Of a DNA stretch of 64,000 nt, positions 53,845-63,564 are shown one piece after another. The stretch spans positions 46,061-110,060 of IMG/VR virus record IMGVR_UViG_3300046535_002009; one strand, given 5' to 3'. How positions within the stretch are numbered: the first letter of the stretch is position 1; every line of letters starts with the position of its first letter. This DNA comes from a virus. The notes under the pieces are model-generated. The model was not told where the DNA came from, did no database searches, and worked only from the letters and a program-made list of their open reading frames with translations. The position numbers and the translations under genes were made by a program.

Positions 53845-54048
53845 ATGGCAACCGTGAGCAACGAGCGGGCGCTGGCGGAGTACCAGCGCCGCATCGGGAC
53901 CCTCTACAACGAGATCGTCATGCGGGACGTGGCGATCTCGGAGCTTGAGGAGCGATGCCAGGCAGCCGAGAGCGAGGCCGCCCAGCTTCGCTCCGGCCAG
54001 GCGGACAACTGCCCGCGGGACCTGGCGGAGGGGCCACAGGGCGGGTAG
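53845..54048 (+). CDS. short coiled-coil protein, 67 aa
   Basis: GAGGAGACGAGC precedes ATG 53845. Helical with a heptad run (IGTLYNEIVMRDVAISELEE). Ends the rightward cluster three bases from the convergent tail gene. Possibly a small chaperone or structural peptide. Confidence 0.6.
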   Translation: MATVSNERALAEYQRRIGTLYNEIVMRDVAISELEERCQAAESEAAQLRSGQADNCPRDLAEGPQGG

Positions 54049-54051
54049 CTC

Positions 54052-55113
54052 CTACGCGATGCGGTGAAGTCGCATGTAGCTGTTCGCGTACATGATCGTC
54101 GCGGTGGCGTTGCTCGCCTGCTGGGCCCAGGTGTATTTGAAGGTGCCGGCCGTCCCCGAGGTGACGAGCAGGCCGGACAACCGGCCCGTCATCTTCTTGG
54201 CGTTGTTCGTCACGCCGCCGAGGATGAAGGCGAACGAGCCGATGGACTGTGCGTCGGTGATGACCGGGCTGCTGGTGCCCGTCTGCGTGCCATCCTGTCC
54301 AGCGATGTTCCAGTCGAATGTGGCGCCAGCCGGGCCGAGGAACCCGAGCTTCAGATCCACGGCTGGGTCCGCGCCGTAGATCAGGAGACCGTCTACGGCG
54401 TAGACGGCATTCGCAACGACGCTGAAGGTCAGGTGCGTGTCGTCGGTCTGCGCGGTGGAGTTCGCGATGGACTGGTTGGCTGTCTTGCGGGCGGTGAGCC
54501 ACTGACCGAGGCCGGCGACGCTGAGGTCTCCGCCGATGGTGGTGGAGCCGGTGACGGCAAGGGTGGATCCGACGACGAACGAGTCGTCGGTCTTCAACTG
54601 GTCGACGCCACCGCGGTAGAGGCCGGTGTCACGGGCACCGCTGCCGGAGCCCCAGTCGATGCGGCCGTCGGCGCGGATGGCGACGCGGGCGAAGGTGTCG
54701 CCTGTGACCCTCGCGCCGTAGGAGAGAGCGGTTGCGGCGGCGTGCTCGGTGGCGATCGCCAGGTTGGTGTTGCCGCCGACGAACGTGTTGACGACTCGGA
54801 TGGTGCTGGCGTCAGCGGCGCGGCTGCACCAGATCTGGCCGCCGTACGTGGCGGAGTTGTTCGGGTACTCGACCCAGCCGCCGGACGCCGGCGCGGTGCC
54901 GTTGTGGACGTATGAGCGGTAGGCGTTGTCGGACTCCAGGATGTGCTGGCCGCCGTACGGCGTGGAGGGCCTGGTGCTGGAGGTGACGATGCGGGAGCCC
55001 ATCGCCTGGTCGATGAGGTCGTAGTTGTTGAGCAGGTCCGTGACGACGTTGACCAGCTCGGAGCCGTCGGCGGCGCTCTTGTAGAGGCCGAGTCGGGTGG
55101 TGGTGGTGGACAT
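54052..55113 (-). CDS. tail fibre / receptor-binding protein, 353 aa
   Basis: Begins TTTTRLGLYKSAADGSELVN, typical of actinophage tail fibres. The middle is rich in Gly, Thr and Asn beta repeats (STTIGGDLSVAGLGQWL), and the end resembles a compact beta domain (TATIMYANSYMRLHRIA). Expected at the tail tip or side fibres, contacting the host surface. The 3' end nearly touches the convergent cluster. Confidence 0.75.
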   Translation of the reverse strand: MSTTTTRLGLYKSAADGSELVNVVTDLLNNYDLIDQAMGSRIVTSSTRPSTPYGGQHILESDNAYRSYVHNGTAPASGGWVEYPNNSATYGGQIWCSRAADASTIRVVNTFVGGNTNLAIATEHAAATALSYGARVTGDTFARVAIRADGRIDWGSGSGARDTGLYRGGVDQLKTDDSFVVGSTLAVTGSTTIGGDLSVAGLGQWLTARKTANQSIANSTAQTDDTHLTFSVVANAVYAVDGLLIYGADPAVDLKLGFLGPAGATFDWNIAGQDGTQTGTSSPVITDAQSIGSFAFILGGVTNNAKKMTGRLSGLLVTSGTAGTFKYTWAQQASNATATIMYANSYMRLHRIA

Positions 55114-55598
55114 CAGCTGGCCTCGTTCGACTCTCGGTGGCGGCGGGCTGCGGAACCATCAAGGGGCGGCTGGCGGTGCCGCCGTGCACCGCCGTTGACG
55201 ATGGCGTGGATCTCCCGGATCCGGTCCGGGTGAGTGGTGTGGCGGCGGATGATGTCCAGCGGGTCAGCTGTCCTGGCATTCTGCGGGTGCTGGTGGATGA
55301 CCACCCGGGACTTCGCATCGGTGACGCGAGCCAGATGGACGGCTCGGGCCTGGCTTCGTGTCTCGGTTGTCGGGTTGGCGGCTGTCGTGATGAAGGGCTC
55401 GTGGAGCACGACGTCGAGGATGGTGTCGACGTCCTCGGGGTCGAGGCCGAGTTCGGCTGCGCGCCAGACGATGGTGTCGGCGGGGAAGGCGTAGCCGTGG
55501 AGGAGCCCGTCGTCGCGGCGCAGGTGTACCCGGAAGTACGACGCGCCGCCGCTCTGGATTTCGTGGACTTCCTCGATCGTGAATGACTGGGGGGACAT
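55113..55598 (-). CDS. hypothetical phage tail-region protein, 161 aa
   Basis: ATG 55598 (shared overlap of 1 bp with the fibre gene's start at 55113). A mixed N-terminal domain (ASYFRVHLRRDDGLLHGYAF, AELGLDPEDVDTILDVVLHE) and a basic, His-rich tail (IHQHPQNARTADPLD) follow. Sits between two tail structural genes; may help fibre assembly. Confidence 0.65.
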   Translation of the reverse strand: MSPQSFTIEEVHEIQSGGASYFRVHLRRDDGLLHGYAFPADTIVWRAAELGLDPEDVDTILDVVLHEPFITTAANPTTETRSQARAVHLARVTDAKSRVVIHQHPQNARTADPLDIIRRHTTHPDRIREIHAIVNGGARRHRQPPLDGSAARRHRESNEAS

Positions 55599-55610
55599 CG
55601 GGGCTACTCC

Positions 55611-58406
55611 TTAGACGCGGAAGACCCAGAAGGCGGCGGAGCTTCCAGCGGACGTTGCGCTGCTGAAGCTGAGGGTGAAGCCGGTGCTGTTGGTCCCGGT
55701 GACCTGGCAGGTCTTGAGGGTGCCGGTGTCGGTGAGCGTGGCGACGGGCGCCATGGTGGAGGCCATGGTCGGGCCGTAGCCGAAGCTGAAGTTGGCGAAT
55801 CCGCTGACGTCCTGGAAGCCCGTGAAGATGGCGTCTCGTGAGTCTGCGGTGACGTAGTTGTTCCACTTGCCGCGCATGGTCAGGCGCTCGTTGGAGGCGA
55901 CCGAGATGAACGGGTTGATCACGCCGTCGGTGCAACCGATCGAGGAGACAGAGTTGTTCAGGTTGACGTAGCCGCCGAGAGTCGTCTGGTCGGAGGCCTT
56001 GATCTGTGCCAGCTGGATGTTGTTGTCGGTCATGTATAGCCGCTGGAACATGCTGTTCCCGCCGGCTGTGAAGGAGCCTGAGTTCAGGCCGAGGGCGAGG
56101 TCGGTGCCGCTGAAGCTGAGGCCGTTGAGGTAGCCGTAGTTGGTGCCGCTGCTCGCGTAGAAGCGGATCTCGGGCAGCAGGGTGGCGGTCGGGTTGATCT
56201 CGATGCGGCGGCCGGCAGTGCCGGACCTCAGCTGTCCGATGATGCTGACCGATCCGTCGGCCGCGGCGATGTCCACGGTCTGGGTGCCGGAGGCGTCGTA
56301 GGTCTGCAGGCCCGCTGAGTTGAGCTCGACACGGGCGCCGGTGTCGGCCGTTTTGATGCGGGCGCCGACGACCCAGTCCGCGTTGATGGTGCCGGCGGTG
56401 ACCTTGGAGACGGTCAGGTCGGAGATGTGGGCGTCGTCGATGAGCTGAGCGGTGGCGGAGGCGGCGTCGCTGGGCGCGGACTTGTTGCCAGCGATGTCCA
56501 CCGCGACCACGCGGACGTAGCGGGCTGTGGTCTCCTCGACCTGCACGGTGGCGACGACGGGGATCTTCGCCTGGATCATGCCGGCAGTCGCGGACACCTT
56601 GCCCTTCAGCGTGCTGGTCGACGGCGTGAAGTAGGGCTCGTACTCGACGTGGATCTCCAGGTGGTGGAGGTCCGATTCGAGGTTGAAGGTGCCGCCGGTG
56701 GCCTTGCCCAGGGTGTGGGTGATCTGCAGGGCAATCCGACTGCCGGCGACGGCCGGCGGCGCGGGGGTGCTCGGCGGGATGTTGTCGGCGGTAGCCACGA
56801 ACGTGGTGGTCGCGGACCAGGGCCCGGCGTTGCCGGCCTTGTCGACGGCCCGGATCTGGACGTCGTAGCCGATGCCCGGGGAGAGGTCCTGGAGCTGGAC
56901 GGTGGTGCTGCCCCAGCCTACGTAGACGGTGAGCCACTGCCCGGTGGGGGCGGCGAAGGGCTGCCGCCACTGCTGGAGGTCCATCCACCGGACCTGGGAG
57001 AGCTGCGCCCAGGTCGCCGGGTAGATGAGGTCGGTGTCAACGGCGTAGCGGATCTCGTAGTGGTCGCCGTCGAGGATGCTGGAGCCGTCGGAGTTGTTGG
57101 GGGCGGTCCAGTTGACGATGACGCGGCTGCGGGTGAAGCCCTTGCCGTCGAGGTACGCGCTGCCGGTGAAGGGGGTGACGAGGGTGGGAGTGCCCGGGAT
57201 GGTTGAGTCGGAGGTGGGGCGGGAGCCGATCGGCTCGGCCCCGGAGTTGGCGAACTGCCGGTCGAAGGCTCCGACGGTGACGCTGGTGGTGCCGGTGTCC
57301 TCGAACTTGACGTAGTCGGTGACGTCCGTCCAGGTGCCGTTTCCGGCCCGGTAGGCGATGGTGTAGCCGGTGGTGATGGGCCAGGTGGTCTCGGTGACCT
57401 GGAGGGACATCGGGTTGATGCGCTGTCCGCGGAAGGTGACCTCGCGGACCGGGTCGTAGATGCCCTTGTCGGGGTCGTAGGCGTACACGTAGTCGCCCGG
57501 GCTGAAGGAGCCGTCGATGTCGTAGTCGGCGGTGGTCATGGTGAGCGCGGTGTGCGGGGTGATGTAGTCGGCGAGGGCGACGGCGGCGCGGATGTTCGCG
57601 TTGATCTGGGAGGTCCCGGACTCGGAGACCATGCGGGTCACGGCGAGCTGGTTGCCGTGGATGTCTTTGTAGGGGTTCTGGCCGGGGCCGAGGTTCGCCG
57701 AACCGGTGGCGGCCGAGATGCCGTTGCCCTCGGCGATGAGGACGACCCGGGTGCTGAAGTCCTCGACGTCGCGCGTCAGGTTGATCTGGCCGGGCAGGGC
57801 GATCAAGCTCATGTCCTGGCCGGCGCCGCGCTTGACAATGGCGCAGACGGGGTTGACGACGAAGAGGTTGCCGACGGGCCCGGCGTCGAGGGTGCCGTTG
57901 CCGTTGACTCTCCACGACGTTGGCGTGGTGGTGGAGAAGGTGTCGCAGACGTAGCCGATCGCCTTGCGGGGGGTCTGCCACTGGTGCTTGCCGGTGTAGG
58001 TGCCAGCGACCGGGTAGAGCGTGCCGACGGTGACAGCGCCGGACGCGGGCAGCAGGCCGGTGATCGCGGTGGCGAAGGACGCGGTGGCGAAGGTGGTGGC
58101 GTTCTCGATCACCGCGCCCTTGTCGTCCTCGTCGCCAAGCCAGAACGCCATGCCTGCGCCGCCGACGGTGACCTTGTCGCCCGGGGCCTTGGTGCGGCCG
58201 TCGTCGGCCCGCGCGGTGCTGCGGACGACGCCGACGTAGCGTGCGGCGGTGAGGAGGTTGTCGCCCGCGGTGCGGACGTCGACCCGGCCGGGGACGATCG
58301 CGACGTGGCCGAACTCGACGAGGGCGTCGAGGATGTCCTTCGGGCAGGTCGGGAGGAGTTCCACCTGCCAGGAGCCGAGCGCGGTGAGGACCTCGGTGAC
58401 GGACAT
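55611..58406 (-). CDS. large minor tail protein with fibronectin type III-like domains, 931 aa
   Basis: ATG 58406 overlaps the upstream stop by 1 bp. The first 400 residues form the tail-tip base (gp27/Dit-hub-like features are not certain), with GDYVYAYDPDKGIYDPVREV near 330. Residues about 405-535 and 540-655 are fibronectin III-like (GYDVQIRAVDKAGNAGPWSA; YVRVVAVDIAGNKSAPSDA). A beta-rich C-terminus follows (FYASSGTNYGYLNGLSFSG). Probably the central tail-tip protein that carries fibres. Confidence 0.8.
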   Translation of the reverse strand: MSVTEVLTALGSWQVELLPTCPKDILDALVEFGHVAIVPGRVDVRTAGDNLLTAARYVGVVRSTARADDGRTKAPGDKVTVGGAGMAFWLGDEDDKGAVIENATTFATASFATAITGLLPASGAVTVGTLYPVAGTYTGKHQWQTPRKAIGYVCDTFSTTTPTSWRVNGNGTLDAGPVGNLFVVNPVCAIVKRGAGQDMSLIALPGQINLTRDVEDFSTRVVLIAEGNGISAATGSANLGPGQNPYKDIHGNQLAVTRMVSESGTSQINANIRAAVALADYITPHTALTMTTADYDIDGSFSPGDYVYAYDPDKGIYDPVREVTFRGQRINPMSLQVTETTWPITTGYTIAYRAGNGTWTDVTDYVKFEDTGTTSVTVGAFDRQFANSGAEPIGSRPTSDSTIPGTPTLVTPFTGSAYLDGKGFTRSRVIVNWTAPNNSDGSSILDGDHYEIRYAVDTDLIYPATWAQLSQVRWMDLQQWRQPFAAPTGQWLTVYVGWGSTTVQLQDLSPGIGYDVQIRAVDKAGNAGPWSATTTFVATADNIPPSTPAPPAVAGSRIALQITHTLGKATGGTFNLESDLHHLEIHVEYEPYFTPSTSTLKGKVSATAGMIQAKIPVVATVQVEETTARYVRVVAVDIAGNKSAPSDAASATAQLIDDAHISDLTVSKVTAGTINADWVVGARIKTADTGARVELNSAGLQTYDASGTQTVDIAAADGSVSIIGQLRSGTAGRRIEINPTATLLPEIRFYASSGTNYGYLNGLSFSGTDLALGLNSGSFTAGGNSMFQRLYMTDNNIQLAQIKASDQTTLGGYVNLNNSVSSIGCTDGVINPFISVASNERLTMRGKWNNYVTADSRDAIFTGFQDVSGFANFSFGYGPTMASTMAPVATLTDTGTLKTCQVTGTNSTGFTLSFSSATSAGSSAAFWVFRV

Positions 58407-59626
58407 CAGCGGCCCACCACATAGGTCAACTCGGGTAGAGCGCCGATGTACTGGTTGCGTAGGTCGACAGCGGTGTCGCCGGAGACCGCGGAGCCGCCGC
58501 CGGCGACGACACCGAGCCAGAAGTCGAGGGTGGCGGTGGTCGCCTTGGATACGCCGCCGTTGGCGTGGGCGGTGAAGGACTGGGCGGACCCGGCCGCGAA
58601 CCGGTTGCCGTCCGAGTCGTTGCCGGTGGCGACGACATACCCGGACGCGGCCGCCGAGGTGTTGGTCTCGCTGGTGCGCAGGTATACGGCGAGGGCGGAG
58701 GCGGCGCCGGACTGCAGGTAGCCCTCGACGACGCGGGAGCCGCGACGCAGGGTGAGGTCGAGGGTGGCGCGGCCGGGGTTGCGTGGTGCGGTGAGGCGCA
58801 GGACGCACTGCTCGGGGTCGTTGCGGAGGATGGTGGCGGAGTCCCAGGCGGCGACGCCCGAGCCTGCGACGGTGACGTTCCAGAGCTTGGAGTGCCAGGC
58901 GCCGCCGGTGTAGGCCTGGACGTCGATGACGCCGCCGGTGGCGGTCGGGGCGATGTTGACGAGGCCGTTGCCGAGGGTCCAGCCGGTCGCGGGCAGGGGC
59001 TGGTCGACGCCGTCGACCTCGAAGCCGGTGCCGGTGGCGGCGAGGGTGTCGTTGATGCGGACGCGGCCGGCGAGGTAGCTCGCCGGGTCGCAGCCCCAGC
59101 GGGGCGATGTGCCGGTGGGGACGTTGCGGTAGACGGTCATGGTGCCGTCGGCGGTGGCCCGGGTCATCAGGCTCGGGTTGGTGGCGCCGGTGTAGTACGT
59201 CGTGTGGCCGATCGGCGGGGCGTGCCAGGTCTCGCCGGGCAGGGAGAAGAAGTTGGACCGGACGATCCCGGTGAGCCTGCTCTGGAGGTCGATCTCGCCG
59301 ACGGCGCCGAGGCGGAGCAGGGAGACCTTCCAGGTGGACGTGACGAGGTCGCCGACGTACTCGCGCAGTGCGGCGGAACTGCCCCTCACGGCGTAGTAGC
59401 CGTTCCGCTCCGGCTTGTCGGTCCAGGTCACGGCGATCGGGGTGCCCTGCTCGATGGCGCGGATGTTGTCGTGTCGGGCGACGAGGACCGATCGGGTCAG
59501 GGGCGGTGTGGATTCCTGGCCGTCGAGGTCGAGGGTGTAGCCGTCGCTGCCGCTGCCTTCGGTGACGGTGAAGGTCTCGCGGAGGGCGGTCCGGCCGAGC
59601 TGGACGGTTCCCCAGGTGCCGGCCAT
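58406..59626 (-). CDS. distal tail / minor tail protein, 406 aa
   Basis: It lies directly after the tape measure gene (1-bp overlap), the usual position of the distal tail protein. The N-terminal half is beta-rich (YTLDLDGQESTPPLTR, YYAVRGSSAALREYVGDLV), and the C-terminal half has carbohydrate-binding-like strand patterns (RVVEGYLQSGAASALAVYL). It should form the hexameric ring joining tail tube and tip. Confidence 0.75.
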   Translation of the reverse strand: MAGTWGTVQLGRTALRETFTVTEGSGSDGYTLDLDGQESTPPLTRSVLVARHDNIRAIEQGTPIAVTWTDKPERNGYYAVRGSSAALREYVGDLVTSTWKVSLLRLGAVGEIDLQSRLTGIVRSNFFSLPGETWHAPPIGHTTYYTGATNPSLMTRATADGTMTVYRNVPTGTSPRWGCDPASYLAGRVRINDTLAATGTGFEVDGVDQPLPATGWTLGNGLVNIAPTATGGVIDVQAYTGGAWHSKLWNVTVAGSGVAAWDSATILRNDPEQCVLRLTAPRNPGRATLDLTLRRGSRVVEGYLQSGAASALAVYLRTSETNTSAAASGYVVATGNDSDGNRFAAGSAQSFTAHANGGVSKATTATLDFWLGVVAGGGSAVSGDTAVDLRNQYIGALPELTYVVGR

Positions 59627-62600
59627 CAGCGGGCCCTCCCTCGGTCATAGGCGCGCAGCGCCTCTTTGATCTCGCCGACCATGGCGTTGGCGGCGGCGGT
59701 CCGGTCTGCGGCTGAGGAGAGGTCCCAGGTGCCGGAGATGGTGAGGTTCTGGATGGTGACGGTGGATCCGGCCGCGACCGGGGTGGGGGCGGGCCCGAGG
59801 GCCTGGGCGCCGCCGGTCGTGGGTGCGCCGACGACGGCCCCGGGTGCGGTAAGGGACGGGGTGCCGAAGCCGATGGGCGTGGTGCCGATCTCGCCGGTGA
59901 TGCCCTGCAGTTGGGCCCGGAGGTCGGGTACGCGGGAGGCGATGCCGCCCATGAGGCCTTCGATGAGGAGCTGGCCGGCGGGGCCGAGGATGACGGCGTC
60001 CTTCTCGGCGGGGCCCTTCCAGTCGGGCAGCATGTTGGTGATGTTGGACAGGGCGCGGCGGAGGTCGCTGAGCTTGGACCAGATGCCGTCGATGAGGCCG
60101 GAGATGAGGCGGGAGCCGGCGTTCCACAGGGTGCGGCCGAGGTCGCCGAGAGCGCCGACGATCTTGGCGGGGAGGGTCACGAACTGGTCGATCAGCAAGT
60201 TGATCATTCCCTTGACGACCTGCTTTGCCGAGTCGAACGCGCCGCTGAAGTCCCCGTGGAGGAGCTGGGTGACCATGCGCAGCGCGGGCACCACGATCTG
60301 CTCGACGGTCTTCGCGAGCTCGCCGGCGAAGATGCTGGCGAGCTGGCCGACGAGCTTGATGACCGGCGTCAGGATCGACAGCAGCGGCGGCAGGACCTGA
60401 GCGAGGAGGTTGCCGAGCTGCACGATGACCGGCGCCAGGGCGACCATGATCTGCATGAAGGCGCCACTGAGCTGCTGCAGGGCGGGCTGGAGCGCGGCCA
60501 GGAGCTGGCTAAGGACGGGCAGCAGGGCTGTGTTCCAGGTCAGCCAGAGGTCCATCAGCGGCTGCATGATCACCGGCAGCTGGGCGAGGATCGGCGACAG
60601 GACGCTGGCGATCACCTGACCGAGCTGGGCGACGACGGGCGCGGCCGCCTGGAAGGCGCCGGCCAGGGCCTGGAAGATCGGGCTGATCGCGGGGCCGAGC
60701 TGGGCGATCAGGGTGCCGACGACGGGCAGGAGCGGCGAGACCGCGTTGAGCAGTGAGCCGACCGCCTTCGCCGCGGCGAGGAGGACGGGGCCGAGCGCGG
60801 CGATGATCGGCTGCAGGGCCGCGCCGAGGTTGCTGATGAGCATCTGGACCGGCGGGGCCAAGGCGCTGATGACGGGGCCGAGTTCCTTCAGGGCCATACC
60901 GACCAGCGGGGCGACGGTCGTGGCGAGCTTCTGGAAGGTGGCGAAGAGCGCGGTGAGAGCGCCCTGGACCTCGGGGCTGGCGGTGACCTTGCGCAGCTCG
61001 GCGAAGACCGAGCCGAGCATGCCGAGGGCGTCGCCGCCGGCGGCGCCCGCGGCCTTGAGGACGTTGCCGACGGTGCCGAGGATGTCGCCCAGGAGCTTGC
61101 CGAACTGGCCGACGACGTTGAGCGCGGCGTTGATGGTGTTGGTGAGGCCGCCGCTGGCGAAGGAGTCGCCGAGCTTCTTCCCGAAGGACCCGACCACGTC
61201 CGCGATCAGCTGGGTGACGCGGCCGAAGGCGGGGCCGGCGGCGGCGGTGAGCTGGCCGAACATGGTGATGATCTGCGAGGGGACCTTCTCCAGCGGGGCG
61301 AGTCCGGCCGTGATGCCAGAGAACGCCTGGCGCAGGGTGCCGGTCTTGGAGAGGTTGCCGATCGCGTCGAGGGCGTTCACGGCGACGCGGTTGAGGACCT
61401 CGGCGGTGCCCACGAGTCCGGTGCGCAGGTCGGGGAGGACCTGGTGCGCGACACCGGTCAGCCGGTCGCCCAGGCCCTTGAACAGGGTCTGCTGGACGTC
61501 GAGCTTGAGGGCGTCCCAGGCGGGCTTGAGTGCGATGACGGCGTTGACGAACTCGCGGGCGGCCGGGGCGAGCTTGGCAATCGCGGACGCTGCTCCGCCT
61601 GCCGCGCCGCCGGTCGACTTCATGGCGTCGGCGACGGCCTGCTGCGCCTGCGCGACGCGGATCGCGCCGTCCTCGGCGGCCTCGGCCTGCGAGATGCGGG
61701 CCTCAGAGAGCGCCTGCTCCTTGTCGAGGACGCCTTGCTGTGCGTCGGCGACGCCCTGGACGGCCTGCTGGACCTTCTCGTTGCCGTCGACGCCGGCCTT
61801 GGCGGCGGCGTCGGCCTCGTCCTTGAGGCGCTGCTGCGCGATCTCCTGCTCTTTGAGGTGCTGGACGGCCTGGTCGTAGGCCAGCTGCGCCTGCTGCTTC
61901 TGCAGGTCCGTGGCAGTCGGGTCGGCGAGGGTCTTGTCGAGGTCGGCCTTGGCCTGGTCGACGTCGAGGATCGCCTGGCGGTGGTCGAGTTCGCCGTCGA
62001 CGAGCTGCTGCTGGTAGTCCTCCAGCTGCTGCTGGGCCTCCTTGCGCGCCTTGATGAGGTCGAGCTGGGCCTGCTTCTCGGTGCGCTGGGCGTCGGTGAG
62101 GTCGCGCTCGGCCGCGGCGACGGCCTGGACGGCGTGCCGGTTGGAGTCGGCGGTGTCACGGATCGCGATCTTCAGTGCGGTCTGGGCGTCGGCGAGGGCG
62201 TGGGTGGCTGCGCCCGCGGCGGAGGCGCCACCGGTGGCTGGGGCGAACGCCTGCTTGAAGGCGCCGCCGATTCCGCCGAGGCCGAGCTTCAGCGCGCCGA
62301 AGACCGCGACGAGGGAGCCGAGGGCGGGCGCGGCGATCGCGGCCGCCGGGGCCATGGCGATGATCGCCTGCCCGAGGGAGACGAGCGTGGGGACTGCCGA
62401 GAGGCCGGCGGAGACGAGGGCGGTCATGCGGCCGCCGAGGAGGCTGATTCCGCCGGAGGCGCTGGAGGCGCTGCTGCCGACGCGGCCGATCGATCCGGCC
62501 ACGCCGCCGAGGCCGGGCGCGTCGACGTCGATGCGTACGCGCCGGTTGCGCGCGAGGGCGTCGAGCCTGGCCCGGGTGCCGCCGTCGACGAGATTTGTGC

Positions 62601-63216
62601 GGATGTCGATGGTCTGGTCGCGGGTCAGGCGTTCCAGCTGCCGGAGGTAGGTGGCTTCCTGGATGCGGGGATTGACGGTGACGAACTGGTCGCGGGTGAG
62701 CCGGTCGAGCTGCCGCAGGAACAGGTCGATGTTCCCCATCACCGGGGTGATGGTGATCTTCTGGTCGCGGGTCAGCCGGTCGAGCTGCCGGAGGTAGATG
62801 TCGGTCTGGATCTCCGGGGTGACCTTGACCTTCAGCTTGTTGCCGAGCGCGCTGATCTGGGCCCGGGCCGAGGAGTCGTCGACCTCGGCCTTGAGCTTGA
62901 TCGTGCGCGGCTTGGTGAGGTTCTCCAGGCGCTGGCGGGCGGCGGCGTCGTCGTCGAGGGTGACCTTCAGCCCGACCGTGGCGGCCCGGCCCAGGTCCCG
63001 CAGCCGCTGTTTGGCGACGGTGTCGTCGAGGGCGGCGTTCAGGGTGACGGATTGCGTGCGTACGAGCGCCCGCAGCTGGGTGCGGGCCGCGGCGTCGTCG
63101 AGCTTGACCAGGGCGGAGATGTCGAGCTTCTCGCCCTTCAGCTTGGCGAGGGACGCGTCGTACTTCGCCCGGTCCATGGAGACCTCGACGAAGCCCTCGG
63201 CCACACGGAACGACAT
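59626..63216 (-). CDS. tape measure protein, 1196 aa
   Basis: Length and composition are those of a siphovirus tape measure. Residues about 31-232 hold eight short repeats (for example FLRQLDRLTRDQ). A hydrophobic Gly/Ala region follows (about 240-330), then long coiled coils (about 340-540), and a second half of repeated hydrophobic helices (VAQLGQVIASVLSPILAQLP) with several membrane-like spans. It sets tail length and is released into the host at DNA entry. The start is 63216; the gene follows the chaperone pair, as is usual. Confidence 0.85.
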   Translation of the reverse strand: MSFRVAEGFVEVSMDRAKYDASLAKLKGEKLDISALVKLDDAAARTQLRALVRTQSVTLNAALDDTVAKQRLRDLGRAATVGLKVTLDDDAAARQRLENLTKPRTIKLKAEVDDSSARAQISALGNKLKVKVTPEIQTDIYLRQLDRLTRDQKITITPVMGNIDLFLRQLDRLTRDQFVTVNPRIQEATYLRQLERLTRDQTIDIRTNLVDGGTRARLDALARNRRVRIDVDAPGLGGVAGSIGRVGSSASSASGGISLLGGRMTALVSAGLSAVPTLVSLGQAIIAMAPAAAIAAPALGSLVAVFGALKLGLGGIGGAFKQAFAPATGGASAAGAATHALADAQTALKIAIRDTADSNRHAVQAVAAAERDLTDAQRTEKQAQLDLIKARKEAQQQLEDYQQQLVDGELDHRQAILDVDQAKADLDKTLADPTATDLQKQQAQLAYDQAVQHLKEQEIAQQRLKDEADAAAKAGVDGNEKVQQAVQGVADAQQGVLDKEQALSEARISQAEAAEDGAIRVAQAQQAVADAMKSTGGAAGGAASAIAKLAPAAREFVNAVIALKPAWDALKLDVQQTLFKGLGDRLTGVAHQVLPDLRTGLVGTAEVLNRVAVNALDAIGNLSKTGTLRQAFSGITAGLAPLEKVPSQIITMFGQLTAAAGPAFGRVTQLIADVVGSFGKKLGDSFASGGLTNTINAALNVVGQFGKLLGDILGTVGNVLKAAGAAGGDALGMLGSVFAELRKVTASPEVQGALTALFATFQKLATTVAPLVGMALKELGPVISALAPPVQMLISNLGAALQPIIAALGPVLLAAAKAVGSLLNAVSPLLPVVGTLIAQLGPAISPIFQALAGAFQAAAPVVAQLGQVIASVLSPILAQLPVIMQPLMDLWLTWNTALLPVLSQLLAALQPALQQLSGAFMQIMVALAPVIVQLGNLLAQVLPPLLSILTPVIKLVGQLASIFAGELAKTVEQIVVPALRMVTQLLHGDFSGAFDSAKQVVKGMINLLIDQFVTLPAKIVGALGDLGRTLWNAGSRLISGLIDGIWSKLSDLRRALSNITNMLPDWKGPAEKDAVILGPAGQLLIEGLMGGIASRVPDLRAQLQGITGEIGTTPIGFGTPSLTAPGAVVGAPTTGGAQALGPAPTPVAAGSTVTIQNLTISGTWDLSSAADRTAAANAMVGEIKEALRAYDRGRAR

Positions 63217-63229
63217 CTGTCCTCACCTC

Positions 63230-63550
63230 CTACTCGGTTGCGCGGGTCATGCTCACGACGCCCGGGAACGACAGCCGCAGCTGCGCGAGTTCGACGTGCT
63301 CGGTGTCCGCCGGGCCCGCGGGCGCCTGGCCGGGCCGGGCGGCGGCCGCCGGCCGTTCCTCGGCCTCGGTCTGGGCGATGCGGGCGGCGATGACCCCGTC
63401 GAACGCCGCGAGCCGCTGGGCGAACTGGACGTACCGACGCCCGTCGATCTCCCGCTCCTCCAGGTCGATCCCGTAGATCGCGAGGAAATCTGCATCGAGG
63501 TCGTCGCGGTGGTCGAGGATCCAGCCGACCTGGGCGCACCGCTCCCGCAC
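63230..63550 (-). CDS. tail assembly chaperone, frameshifted part (gpGT-type), 106 codons from GTG 63550
   Basis: The frame continues upstream of GTG 63550 without a stop to the slippery site at 63577-63583, so it is probably translated as the -1 extension of the 63565-63933 product. The sequence (WILDHRDDLDADFLAIYGID, RYVQFAQRLAAFDGVIAAR) matches the T-part of actinophage chaperones. The end is Ala/Pro-rich. The fusion would be about 234 residues. It helps the tape measure protein to fold while the tube assembles. Confidence 0.75.
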   Translation of the reverse strand: MRERCAQVGWILDHRDDLDADFLAIYGIDLEEREIDGRRYVQFAQRLAAFDGVIAARIAQTEAEERPAAAARPGQAPAGPADTEHVELAQLRLSFPGVVSMTRATE

Positions 63551-63564
63551 CGGCGCGGTCCAGC

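Noticed and set aside
54052-58406. Possible diversity-generating retroelement acting on the tail fibre genes
   Set aside because: No reverse transcriptase gene and no template/variable repeat pair were seen.
61444-63393. 649-codon plus-strand frame opposite the tape measure gene
   Set aside because: Strongly Gly/Val/Leu-biased shadow; the minus strand has the expected tape measure features and gene order.
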